DNA from: Cyanoderma ruficeps
Lineage: Eukaryota > Chordata > Aves > Passeriformes > Timaliidae
Length of the DNA stretch: 64,000 nucleotides
Assembly: GCA_008694505.1 (NCBI GenBank)
Contig: VZDJ01000056.1
Coordinates: 5,707,205-5,771,204 of the forward strand
Reading direction: 5' to 3'
Numbering within the stretch: position 1 is the stretch's first letter; each line of letters opens with the position of its first letter. This document shows positions 25,291-38,438 of this stretch, in pieces. The position numbers and the translations under genes are program-made. The notes under the pieces were generated by a model. That model was not told the origin of the DNA, did no database searches, and saw nothing but the letters and a program-made list of their open reading frames with translations.

Positions 25291-28200
25291 GCATTGTGAA
25301 TGTCAGAAGGAAATGACAGGGCAACAGATGCTACAAAAAAGAACAAGGAAAGAAACACAAAAAGTACAGGTAACCTTGAATCAGGGTGCTGAGGCACAAG
25401 GAAAAACATACTAAGAACACAGATACTCTCAGCCAAGAGGCTTTTCATTTGAGATTTTAACAACATGCATGGCATTTTTATGACATTTCTGTGTCTGAGT
25501 TATTTCTTAGGACAACCTCCAAAAGTCCTTGCTTGTTCAATTCCTATAATGCCACCTAGCAGCAGTATTTTATCCTCCTTCCTCAGTACTGAATGGGCTA
25601 CCTTCAGAAGAAATGATGCTCCTTGAAATTCCTAGAAATTCCCAATAGGCAGCTCACACTCAAGCTCCTGGGGGCTGTGGAAATGAATCATCGGATTTGT
25701 CTCTACTAGAGTGTCAGTTGCCTCCTCCTCGGCCAAGCTGTACTCCAGCATTTTCCCCATCCAGGGAAAAGGAGATCCTCTCTGATCACACCAGGCTGCA
25801 GCACAGCCCAGCCCTCAGCTAACAGGACCCTCAGTCTGAGACCTCCACCAAACCATGAGACAGCACCAGGTATTGATCCATGCCTGCGCCACTGTTAGGG
25901 ATGTTATCAAGGAAACAGTTGATCTGAGACACAATTTAACTGTTTTCATATAAATTTAGCTTCTGCAGCACAGCAGCAAACACTTGGTGCACAAAGCCAG
26001 CACCATAAGGGAGCAGAGGTGACCAGACCTGCAGGTCAACAAAAGGTGCCCAACACACCTCACCTCCTCTTTCCTTCCCCATCAGCCCCCACAGGCATTT
26101 CTGCCAAATCCCAGAAGCACTTCTGGGACAGTTGGGAGGCTGCAGCTCCCAGCAAAGGCTGGAGCAAGGCAGGGGGGCAGTCTAAGCACCAGCATCACGC
26201 TCCAGAGCCTTGAAGCCTTGAAGCAGTGCCAAGTGATGCCACTAACTCAGACACAGGCTTAAAAGAGCACGTGCCCTGAACACTCAACTGGAAGCTTAAG
26301 CGCTTCAAAGGCAAGGGTGTTATCTCTTGTAATTAGAGGCACCAGTGATAAGCTGGAAATCCATATAAAGCAAGCCAACAGCTTCTGCAGATCCAGTAAG
26401 GCCACTAAGGGGCCAATACAAACCACTTCTCAGTTACCTTCCATAGGGTGCTCACAAATAGCAGAAAATAGCAGAATTACTTCCCCTTGGAAGGACATCA
26501 GTACATCACAGCCCTCACACCAGCTGTGGCAGGAGGTGAGAAACCCTGTTAGGCTGCAAGCCCAGCAGGTGTGTGGATGCTGGGGTCACAGCCTCGCTGC
26601 CTCCCGGGCAAACACAAATCCAAGTGCCATCACACAGGAGAGCTGGAAGTAAGCAGGAAAACTGGTGAAGAGGTTTATTCTGTTTACCTTTCCTCCCTTT
26701 TCCAAACCTCTCTGATGTTCCCTACAACTGCTTCAACATGTGAGCCACTAAAACACAGTCATTTCTGCATTCCAGAAGGATCACAGAACACAGCACCCTG
26801 GACCCAAGAGAACTTTCCCAAGTTAATACTGTGGTGTGCTTATGCAGCAGAGCGTTTCCCAGACCTTTACCTGTCTAAAGCATGGAACTATTTAAATTGT
26901 CAGATACACACAGGCCTATTAAAAACTGTAATCAGTTGAGGCAGTGAGCTCCTGGCATGGGTATCAGGCATGGCACCCATGGAGCTTTTGGGCTGGCATC
27001 CCTTGTAGATTGCATGGCTTTTTATAAGAAACTTGGCAAATGTCTTTCCCGTAACAGACTACATCATGAGGAAGAGCTCACCTGTGACTGGACACGGGCC
27101 CCAGATGATTCCTATCTTCTTGGTCTAACTTTGTTAGGAAAAACCACGTGCCCAGCACAATCTAGTGACCTCACAACCTGACTAAAGACCCACCAGCCAC
27201 AAACAAATCACAGAGACAACCAAATGAATTTGCTTGATGCAGATCCCAGCAAAGAGCACATCAGCATCTTTGGGACAAACATTCACCAGCAGCTTTCTTG
27301 CTCTATGTTATTTTTGCACATAGTCTGACCCAGAGCCAAATGCAAACCTGAATGCAGGAAGCCAGGGCACCTTCTCCAAAGTGTTCCAGCCAGTGAACAG
27401 CTGGCACCATCTCTGTGCATTGTCTCCAGCCTCCTTTGCCTACACCACGGAAGCACAAGCACTGCAAAGAGGAGCTGTTTGCCACAGAAAACTTCCCTGA
27501 AAAAAGTTACACACCGCAATGTGCCTCACTAAGCCATCCTCTCTCCAGAATGCTTTGCTGAGTCTGAGCATGCAGGAATAAGTACAGCACCAAAATGGGC
27601 CCAGAGAGGCTGTAGTATCTCCAGCCTTGCAAATTTCCACAGCCTGACTGCATGAAAATTATCTGGTTTGGGAGGGAGCCCTGCTTTGAACAGGGAAATT
27701 GGGCCAGAGACCTCTAGAACTCCCCTGCAACCTACATTATACTACAGCAGTACCATAACCAACAGAAGATTTGGAAGGAAGGGCCATCCTAGATTGCAGG
27801 TTGCTGAATCTGTCAGTAAGTAGCAAGTTGCAGGATAGCACATCCACACCTGTACAGATACTCAAACCTGCTAATAAAGCCCTGTCCATCAATGTGATGG
27901 CTGCTGAAATCAATCAGATTTGGGCTCTATAGAAGGATGTTTCCATGTGAAAGACACCGTGTGGTTGAGAAGTGACCCCCTTCACTGCCTCACTTGAACA
28001 CCTCTGATCAAGGACTGAAAGTTTCAGTGCACTGAGGCCTCACAGAGGCACAGTGCACATCCCACTGGAAGGGTCTTTCCTGCAGGCGGGTCATGAGGAT
28101 GCATTGCAGCACTGCACACTGGTCTCTAATGGCTCAGCCCATCAGCATCACCCCTGTCCCAAAGGAATCGTTTCACTGAGGATTGCAGGTAATTCCCAGG

Positions 28201-30255
28201 GGAAGCACCTCTGCCTTTTGTCCAGAAAGCAACAGTCAGCCACAAGCATCACTGAATTCCTCCTTCTTAGGGCACCTGCTGCTCAGGGACCACTGCAGGG
28301 AGGAAAGGAGGAATATTTAACTGCTCACTGTGCTGTTGCTCTGGGTTTGGTTTTGTAACATCTAATAAATATTTCATTACTCCTCAGCACCAGGTGATTT
28401 AGGAAAAATCTAAACCAACCAAATAAGTATCTCTCATCATTGCTGCTTTCACAGCCAGAAAACCAGTCACAACATGAACAATGTGGGAGAGAAGGTGTGG
28501 GGAGGCAGCCAGAGCAGCTGAGCACTGGTTTGGGAGAGAGGCCAGAGGCCCCAGCAATGGGCATCAAACTAGGAAAAACCAAAACCAATCAGGTTACTTT
28601 GCACTGGGAAAATATATCAGGTTGTCCCTTTGCTGATGCTGATTTCCTTGCAACAAGAGAGGGCCACAGGTGGGGTGACTCACAGCTCCAGCATTTGGGG
28701 TTTTAATTGCAAACTCTCCTGGGCACATGTTGCTGCTCTGCAAACAGCTGAACACTGCTGGCTTTTCACTGATCACATACATGACCAGTATTCATTGCCA
28801 GTCTCAGGAAACTGTTCCCAGCCACCTAACAGTGCTTTTTCTGGTTGTTTCAGAGAAATTTAATACTTGTTACCAGAAAGCATTGTGCACACACCCACTG
28901 TTTTGCTGCTGCCTGTACAATTCCCTTTGTGGGTGCTTGATTTGTTGCCTCTCCCTTGGTCCATGCTTTCCAGGCCCTGATGAATCCACGCTGGCCACCC
29001 ACTCTCCAGCCTCACTCATCCTTTGTGAGTGGCAAACAAGAAAAGGACATGGTCCTGGCAAGCCACCCCAGTGTCACCTACTCCTCTCAGAAGAGGTGAT
29101 TTGTTGCAGAGAAAATGACTGCACCACGACCATGCCTGGGTTTACACAAGTGGGCAGTGAAGAGCACACAACCCTTTCTGCCTGCAGTAGCTCATGCCCT
29201 GTCTGCTCAGCCCACCTGTGATGTTGGGGAAGGGTCAGAGCAATGGGGATTCTCTGGGAGAAACACTCCTACATGCCCACCTGCCCTGTGCTCAGAGCTC
29301 AGGCTGGGTTTGAGCACAAACAATGCAAACAGCTCCTGGGTCCTTACACACCAGCACAGCACTCAGTTGGAGGTCAAAGACTGAACCAGCCCCTCTCTCA
29401 AGCAGCCCAAGAACACAAGAATAGTATTTTCTGAGCTAAGGGTAAATATCTGCTTCAGCAATGTGACCAAAGGGGAGAGAAAACTCACTAGAGTAGCCCA
29501 GAAAGGAAGAAAGCACCTTCCTCTGCCCAGCTACAGGGCTACCACCCAGCAATGCCTCCCCACAGCACCAGCTCCAATCCCTGCCAGGACCTCTCACTAC
29601 CTCTGCTATTATGAGCAAACTACAGCAGCTTTGCAGCACAAGCAGAGAGTGTTAAATGATTTTGGGACTTGCTGGAACATTTCTCCTGTAAAGAGGCTCA
29701 AGTATTGCTGCTTAAGTATGGGAAGGCAAAACATCAATCCCTTTGGTTAAGCCAGCTGCAGACACAGAGGCTCTAGATCAAGCAGTGCACATCTCCTCTT
29801 TCCACTGTCCCAGACTACATCCCGTAGCAGATTTATTGGAGAGACAAAGCACAGGCTCTGAGTTGCTCTCTGAAATACACGGATGTCCTTTTTTATCCTC
29901 TCAAACACCCTGACTATATTTATTTTTTTATGATTCACTCTGCCAGCTAGGCACACTTCTTTGACATACATGAAAGACCTAAAATGCTATTATGGCTGCT
30001 CCTACTTTCTGAAATGCCACGGTGCACAATGCTAAAAAAGGAAAGCAATCCCAGGATTTGGGACTGGGCCTTGCCATGATGACTTTCCCCTTGTGCTTTC
30101 CAAGCTCGATGCAGGTACATCAAAGGATACCTTGCCACAGCCTGCTTCACTTTCTATCTCTGTCTGTACCAGGGGTATCCATCCAACACTCACATACCAC
30201 CCTTGCATCTGTCCCCTTGCGTCTCTCCCCTGCAAAGGGTCCCCTTTTTCATTAA

Positions 30256-30362
30256 CATCACAGAATCACAGAATTGTTTGGGTTGGGAGGGATCTCAAAG
30301 ATCATACAGTTCCGCCCCCTCTGTCATGGGCCGCCACACCTCCCACTAGACCAGGTGGCTCA
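30256..30362 (-). mobile_element. Short CR1 LINE 3' tail
   Basis: The segment starts with the tandem CACAGAAT tail repeats typical of the CR1 3' end (seen on plus as its complement), followed by TTTGGGTTGGGAGGGATC, CATGGGC and CACTAGACCAGGTGGCTC. About 107 bp remain; the rest is truncated. It sits in intron 1, in CADPS orientation. Confidence 0.82.
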
Positions 30363-33300
30363 TCTGTGGTTCCAGTGAGGAAATTCTGCTTCTGCCTGCA
30401 AGTTTCTTTCTCCTGTGTGTCTCCTCCTTGCTGGTCCCTCCTCTGCAGCTGATGTGCTGGCAAGTAACCCCAAGATGGAGCCACCTGACAAGAGCACAGA
30501 AAACTTGCAACTTTTTCCACCTTTGATCTTATTTTACCTAAGCAAGCCATTAGCAGAGTGAGTTTGTGACACATCCAACAGACTAAGCTAGCCCTGCTGG
30601 GTATCTTTCTGTGTATGATCAAACAGATACAGCCCCCTGGTTTTTTTCTGCTAATAAAAACATGACTTTGATCTTAGAAGAATAGAGAAGCCAGCACAAA
30701 ACAGAAGCAAGAAATAGCAATGATGAAATACTAGGCCAGTGACTGAGAATGGGCTGAGGGATGACTGCTGCTCCGAGAAACCTCCCTGGTGACTTCTGCT
30801 GTGCTGGGAACCTTGCCTGGTGAGGTCTGCTGGGTAAAACACATCATTGTGATGTGGCAGCTTTCAGCAGAAAGCCCAGCGTCATCCTGCCTGTGGTAAA
30901 AGTGCAGCTGCTCTGTTAATAAAACAGAAAAAACAAACCCATAAAAATACTAGCAGAAATACAGCTAGAAAATAAATCCAGCAAAAAGATCGAATGGAGG
31001 CTGTCTAGAATGGGCAGAGTGACAAGCAAAGCCCCCCAGCACTGGATGCCCCTTTGGGTGCCCAGAAATCCCTTTACTCCCAGACTGGACTCTGCGGCTG
31101 GATTACCTCCTCCTCCTCCCTCTGGCTCAAATACCTTCCTTATTCAGTTCCAGTCTGATTAACCTCAAATCCTGAGGGCCACTAACCTGCTGCTTACACA
31201 GCCTGCTCCAGCAAACCCCACTAGCAAGGGCCTGGCCAGAGGGGCAACTGGAGACATGTTTGCTCTGACTGCTGTAGGAACTCTCTGCAAATGCAATGGA
31301 CATGGCTTGGCCTTGCCCTTTCACTCCACCAGTGCAGTACATATGGCACATACAGTGTATTGCTGTTCTGAGACCTCAAAAAATGCATAACCCAGGGAAA
31401 AGAATCGAGGGAAGAGCTTCCTTCTCCTCTGGAGCATCACACCTGGATCATGTCTTGGAAAGTAGCGTTTTCACTCCATTTTTTCTGTTGGATGGAAAAC
31501 AAGATGGTTTATGGAAGCCTGTGATTGTTAATGTGACACAGCTTCTGAGACATTACCTCCCATCCTTTCATGCCTCAAGACCTTGGTGTGCTGCAGTGGA
31601 GGAGGGAGCTGGAGAACATCACAGGTCCTCCTGCATGAGCCACCCAGGTCAAGACCCTTGGAAGAGTCAGAAACAGCCTAGGCTATGATCCCACTAGAAC
31701 TTATATTTATTTCAGAATATTCTGAGGACAACTTCCAGAACTTCAATGTTCAGAGCCTGAGTGAAAGGAAACAAAAAAGACAGTTTGGGATATGGATATT
31801 ACACATCTATTACCCAGTGGCTGCAAAGCCCTAAGTCTCCTGCTCTGTCTCCATCACAGATATCCAAAAACCTCTCAATCATCTGCAATAGATAGCTGAT
31901 ACTGTATTTATTTGATAGTAAAAATATGTGCAAAATCTCTTACAAGTGTTACAAAGGAGCATTCACAAACAATTCCCAGGTGCCCAAAAGAAAGAACTGT
32001 ATAGAAGTGATGGTTTTACACTGCTGGTCAATGTAGCCAGAGACCCTGTGACCAGGAACATTCTGCCAGCTCCTCCTGAGGGGTAACTAATAGCACAGAA
32101 CCTCTTTCCACCACCTGGGCCAGTGTTATTTGGACAAGACAAGTAGCACTCTGAAGATCAGTAACCCATATTGCTGCTGACACTACCCAAGTATCTCCAT
32201 TCTTGGATTAGGGGCTAGGAATGGCCCAGTATATTGTGGATTTGGAGATCCCAGGCACAACCCAAGGACAGTTAAATATCCATAAACTAACTGATCCACA
32301 AATGGGGGTGGGGGACGAGGTGGGAACAAAAGGTGGTCTATGTTGGGGGCTTCTGGGATTCAGGCAGGGTCTTGCTGTCCAACAGCCCATTTGTCTGCTC
32401 CCTCTGTGCTGCATTTCCCATTTGTGAAGGAGAGTAGCAGCACTTTGTTTCTCTCCAGAAGCGGCTACACGCATGAAAAGACTGAGAGCCTCTCACAGAC
32501 TAGGATGGTGCATATCCAAGAAGAAAAGCAAGCTAGTTTTAGATACACTTTTAAATCACTATTTGAACTATTTCCATCTCTGCATTCCTATTCCAGGCAG
32601 CCCTTACAGATTGCAGAAGCCAATCATCCTTCCTGGTTAATGTATACAGCAGCTCATGCTGACTTAAAAATATTAAACAATCAGAGCTAAAGATCTCCTA
32701 CTGACACTTCAGATGTCCAAACAAGAAATCCAGGCTTCTCTATTCTTTTTTAAGGGAAAGAAAAAGCACATCTACCATCACTGGTGTTATTTTTGCATCA
32801 TTTTCATCATTAAACTCTGCCTCTCCTCCATGTCATAAGCTATTTTCAAAACAGTTCTTACTGAGCAGAAGTGGCAGACAAATGAATGGAGACTCAAGGA
32901 CTCCTGGTGTGTCCCAGCCTTGTGAAAATGCTGGTTTCAGCCTGGCAGTTAGCAGGGGAGGGAATGTCTTTGATGGGAATGAACAAGATAGCAAGAAATG
33001 AAGAGGAGCTCCCAGGCAGACAAGGCTGAAATGGTGAGCCCTGCTGTGGACACTCCATATGCCCACGCTGCCCCTGCCAAGAGCTGGGGAAACCACCAGC
33101 CCCCCAAACCAGAGGGCTGCTGTCTGAAACAACATGAAATTGGGCTGCTGGAGCAGAAGAGGAAGCAGATGCAGGTCTGAGCAATATTTCTTTTCCAAAG
33201 AAAGCACATTTTCAAAGCAGCCCACTAGGAGACATGACCTACTACACACCACGGCCCTGGCTAAGTACAACTTGCTGTGTTTGAAATTTTCCCTTATTGT

Positions 33301-35638
33301 GTGCATCTGCCATGAGTTCCAAGAAACAAACAAAAAAGGAAGAAAACACTCCAGATTTTAAGAAAATCTGTGTAAGAGCCAAATGCATCTCTGATCCAGT
33401 AAAAGAGAAGCTGTCTCCTTCAGACAGCACTTGAAAAAGGTTCAATCAATCAGTCAAACCAAAACAGAATTTGCTTCTAGATAGAAAAACAAGAGAAAAG
33501 GTGTGAAACTGTAGTGCACGTCCTCCTCCACCTCACATTTCCTGCTAAAGTGAGTAATATCAGATTTTACAAGGGCATGTTGTTCGGAGCTGGAGGAGAA
33601 AGTTTAGTAAAAGGCAGTTTGTTCTGAGGCAACAAACTACTGCAAGGAAACAGCATTTCAACTTTCCACGCCCACCACCAGGCAGAGACATGGGAATATA
33701 TCTTCACAGGATGGCTGGTATGTACCTGGAATAGCTGAGAATGTCTGTCTGCTCCTTCAAAGACATCAGGGAAAGTCATCTGCAAAAACATCATCCCACT
33801 GGGGTGATTTACTCTTAAAGGCACTGTTAAAATTACCCCATTAGTTTCCCACAGCCCTAGTCTTTGGACCTGGTTTCTGTCAGGAGGCTGAAAACAAGGG
33901 GGCAAATCTTGCAAATTATCTGAGGCATCACAGAGATGGGATGAAAGCCCCATGGGGACATACCCCCAAGGGTGGCTTTGTGCAAGCAAGTGCTCAGATT
34001 TCCAGGCTTGGAGCACATGCACTTGACAGTGAAAGCTGGAGGAAGCAGTGACCTTTTCTCAGTTTTAGGCTGTAAGCATAAATGAAACCCAGCTAGGGCA
34101 GGCATGGTACACACAGACTGCGTGGGGAGTGGGCAGGGCCCACACTGGCATCTGCAAAGGGACAATTAGCTGCTTGTATGAAATTAGGCAGGAAGTTCAA
34201 CCATGGTTTTCAAGATAAGGGAAAGGCCATTTGCTGGCTAACAGGCTCTGGAGTCTGCAGTGATCAGTCTTGCAACCCAGGGAGATCTCCTGGGGAACCA
34301 GTGGAAGGACAGGGGTGAGGCATCTGAGCTGAGCACTGCTTGGCACTGGGACCTTCCCCACGCAAACCCCACTGGTGGAATGAAAGAAGCAACACCACAA
34401 CCAACATTTGATTGAATCATCCCTGGGGGCACCTGGCTGGGGCAAGGGGGACATTCTGGCTCCCTGAGCAAGCTGCCCTCTGCCCCTGGTGCCTCTGGCC
34501 AGTATGCTGGCTGTCTTTTGCCTTTCACCTCCTGCCAAGTTTAATTAGAGCTAAAGAACATCACCCCCCAAAGCTGCTTGCTGTGACCCAGCACCAGCCA
34601 CCCAGACCCAGCAGTAAACTGGATGTAAAAAACCCCTCCAAACCACCTAAAAATGCCTTCTTTTGTGCCTCTGATAGCCTGTGGGGCTTTTTTTGGGCAA
34701 AGGTTAGAGATAGTAGTTCAACACATCCAGCTTTCCTAACAAACCCAAAAGAGTAATTAAACGTTATACTATTATACATTAACTCTCTAAAGTCTGGCAA
34801 TTTTCAACACAGCAGTTGTATATGGCTCTACATAAAAATTCTCTCCAAAAACACATGCCTACACATTAAAAACTCTCTCATTTAAGCCAGGAAAGCTGTT
34901 TTAAGGATTCCTGTGAAGTGTAGTAAGTATATTGCAGGCTGTCTCCAAAAGAAGAAAGATTCATTTTTCTGCTTTGGGCTTGAGGCAGAATTATTTTAAA
35001 GGCTTTGAGTGAGTGATGAGCTCTGTGCATTTCTGCTGGGAGGGTCAGAGCCCCCTGCCATCCTCTTCCCATCAGATGAGCTGTCTCTGCTCCTCATTTG
35101 CTGTAGGTTGCACAGAAGAATTGCAAGCTGATGCTACAAGAAGAGTGACCTGCAGCAGAAGGGGGTGTAACAGATGGAGTAAATATCCTCTTCAACACAC
35201 CCCCAGAATATGTTGTCCAAGCTCAAAATCCAGATTTCCTATGTGTCTTACACTACCTTACAGTGGCTGAAAAAAACCAGGAGCAGGAAAGAGTGCAGGC
35301 TGTGCACAGAGGGAGAAGAACACAGTCCCAAAGGGCAGGAGGGAAGAATTGCCTGTTGCTACATCTGGTAATGAGTTTGTCTACACATTAAGAGTTCAAG
35401 TTGAAACCCCCACAGAAAGTAGCAAAGGTACTGCAGAACTGAAGCATATAATATCAGAGGAGTGTTTGTAGGTGCAGAAAAATGTGGGCATACAGAAAGA
35501 GGAAAAGACAAAATGAAATTATTCTTCATAAAAGGCAGCTGTGCTAGCATTTTCCTACAGCATTCTCTATCCTGGGGCTTCCCTTCTGCTTCTAGGAGCC
35601 CTGCAAGAGATCACTGAAACCATAACAGTCAATACCAC

Positions 35639-35657
35639 AAAAAAAAAAAAAAAAAAG
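35639..35657. repeat. A(19) homopolymer
   Basis: Nineteen consecutive A. CR1 elements do not end in poly-A, so this could be a processed-RNA tail, but the sequence before it is not recognisable and no target-site duplication was seen. A shorter A(14) run lies at 41491-41504. Confidence 0.85.
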
Positions 35658-38325
35658 GAAAAATAAGCTCCCCAAATGAGCACAAAGCATTGAATCACTA
35701 CTCTCATTTTCCTCCTCCCAATAAGTGTGAGGAGTGAGCTATGTCCTGGAAACAGGTCTGTGCAGGTGGCAGATCCCAGACCTTGGTGGCAGCTGGACCA
35801 CTGTGGTCCATGTTACTGTGATCCCGTGAAACAGATCCCACATTACGCTGTACATGCACAGACAATCCCAGCGACTCCAGCTCACCTCAGCCTACAGCAT
35901 GCATTGCCTTTTTTTTTAACTCAAACATTCTTATTAGAAGCCTCAGCCTACGCTGAAGAATCAGAGATAACTGGTACCTGCAGAAATTGGAAGGAAAAAC
36001 ACTGATCTTAAACATTACTTAAAAGCTGCAGAACTGAGGATGTGGGAATCCAGTCACTTACCTGAAAATGTCCCAAAATATCTGAATGAAAGGAGCTTGG
36101 AGTTTCACTCCTGCTGCTGATAGCTGGGCCAGCACTAGCACAGCCAGCAATGGCTTCTCCCTTGGCATGACACACACTGCAGAGGGGGCCCACACAGCCT
36201 GCTCCAGAACAGGCAGCCCTGATTGACAGTTGTCTCAGACAAAAATGCTTTCCCAGCCCTCTGGAATATCAGCAGCAAGCTTCACTGGCAGCTGGATGAG
36301 GAAGATGGGCAGGGAGCCCACAGGGTGTGCAGGTGATGGCAGGTACCAGCTGTGCTGGCTCATGCAACTTCTTTGGCCTCAAAACCTCATGAAGAAGAGG
36401 GGACCAGGCTGAACTGTGACCAAGCAGCTTTTGCCCAGAAAGCTGGGCCAGGCTGGCGTGTGCACAAAGGGGAAATGCCAGAAAGCAGCACAAACAAGCC
36501 CATTCCCCTTGGTTTCACACTGGCAGGGCTTTCACCAGCAATGCCAACATTAATTTGCCATCCAGCCCCTCCTTGTCTGCAGTTTCCAAACTTCAGAGTT
36601 TTACACACAACGGTTTCTTGAGTGGGCAAGTATCCTGCCCACACCGACAAGAGAAAGCCAAACTGGTGGGAAGCTTTGTTCTACCTCCAACTCATTTCCA
36701 GCCAGGTTTCAGCACTTGGCTTGACCCACGCAGCAAAGCTGCCAGGTTCCAGCTGAAACCCTGGCTGTGGGCTCGGAAAGTCAGACATTATGCATGCTGT
36801 AGCAAACAAAATTAGCAATAAAATCTTCCCACCCCCCAGGAAATATTGTAAAAAAAATGCCAGGGAAACGGGTAACAGAAATCACTTGAGAACTTCAGCA
36901 TCCCTGTCCACCAGCTCCAGTCCTGGAGAAGATACTTCTGCCTTCACTGACTAAAAGTCCAAGTGTTTATCAGGAGCAGTTTCCCAAACCTGAATGGAGA
37001 ACTGCTGGGCTCAAGTCACTGCTTCTGGTTGATGTCTGTCTTTGCAATCTCACTTTTCTCTCTGATGCTATCTCCCAGGCTCCCCTTAAATTTAGGTGGC
37101 AAATATAAATTTTTATTTCCTTTAATCCTTTGAACTGTGACTACTTCTTTACAAACCATGCACTAGTTTTGAGCTTTGTGATTAATTCCTTAGACATTTT
37201 TACAGAAATGCAAAACAAATCCTAATTCTTCCTGGTACAATGGAGAAGCAAAGAAAGGGAAGATAGCATCAGAAAAAAAAACAACAAAGAAAGACAGAAG
37301 CCTTTGCCACATTGCAGGCTGACAGCAAGAACATGATAGAATAAAGATGCTTATCTTGAGCAACCGAGAGCCTGCACAGCATGAGTCAGTAAGAGCAAGG
37401 CACCCATCAGCCTGTTTGGGAGACCAAGGAGATTTCTGAATGGGGCTGGTAGCTGGTAGCCTCTGCTAAGCTGTGCACAAATCCTCTGCCTATGGGCTGA
37501 CATTTGGGTGGGTGACAAAACACAGCATTTCCTGCTCAGGGTCTGCTGCTGAAGAGAGAGCAACATACCCTGCAGTTACCGAGTGCCACAGGGAAAGCCA
37601 CTGAAGCACTGTGTCAAAGGCTGGAATTCAAAAGAAGACTTTTCTTCTCTTATTCTTGGTGCCTGGGAACCAGCATTAACTCCCACTACACCTCTCAGCT
37701 TTACAGGCTCTTCCCAAGAAAGAAAATAACAGAACATTAAGCTGGCACAGTACTTATGAAGAGACAGCAAGACCCCTTGCAGTAAAATCTCTGTGTGATG
37801 CAGAAGGAATTACTTCACAATTCCACTCCTGTCAGACAGCAGAGCACAGCACAGGGGGTGCTGTGCTGCTGATGCCAGAGTGTGATTTCCATTAGTGTTA
37901 ATAGGAGCTACTGACAGAAGCAGCAGCCAAGCCAAAAGGCTTCCAGTCTTGATGAGTGCCTTTGATGAGTACAGAACTGCATTAAGTCAGTCCCAGCAGC
38001 TGTATCAGGCAAATGATCACGGCTGTGAGCATGAGAAAAGAGCCAGAGCTCAAACTCCAAAGGGCTGGATCGCAGCCAGGATGGGGCACTGGAGCTGGAG
38101 CAGCACAAATGGCCAGTGAAGTGCCAGCCATGGCACAAGCCAAACCCCACTCCAGTGTCCATGTGGCAGTCAGTCACAGTCCTCAGCAGGAAGCTTGAAG
38201 GAACCAGGTGGCCACTGCAGCATTTCTTGCAGCTACTCCCAACAACCACCAAGCTCCTTGGGATGGGGCACAGAAAAGCATTTCTATCCACAGTAGAAAC
38301 ATAAGATAGTTCACAAGAAAGTATA

Positions 38326-38438
38326 GGTTTGGAAAAACAAGGACTTGGGATCATAAGATGATGTAACAAAAAACAAAAGGTGGGCCATGAGAAAACTGCA
38401 CGTATGGAAGAACAGGGGCTTGAAATTTAAAGATGTTG
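38326..38438. repeat. Imperfect ~38-bp direct repeat, 75 bp apart
   Basis: GGTTTGGAAAAACAAGGACTTG (38326 onward) and CGTATGGAAGAACAGGGGCTTG (38401 onward) align over about 38 bp, down to TAAGATGATG/TAAAGATGTTG. This could be an old tandem duplication or part of an unrecognised repeat family. Confidence 0.5.
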
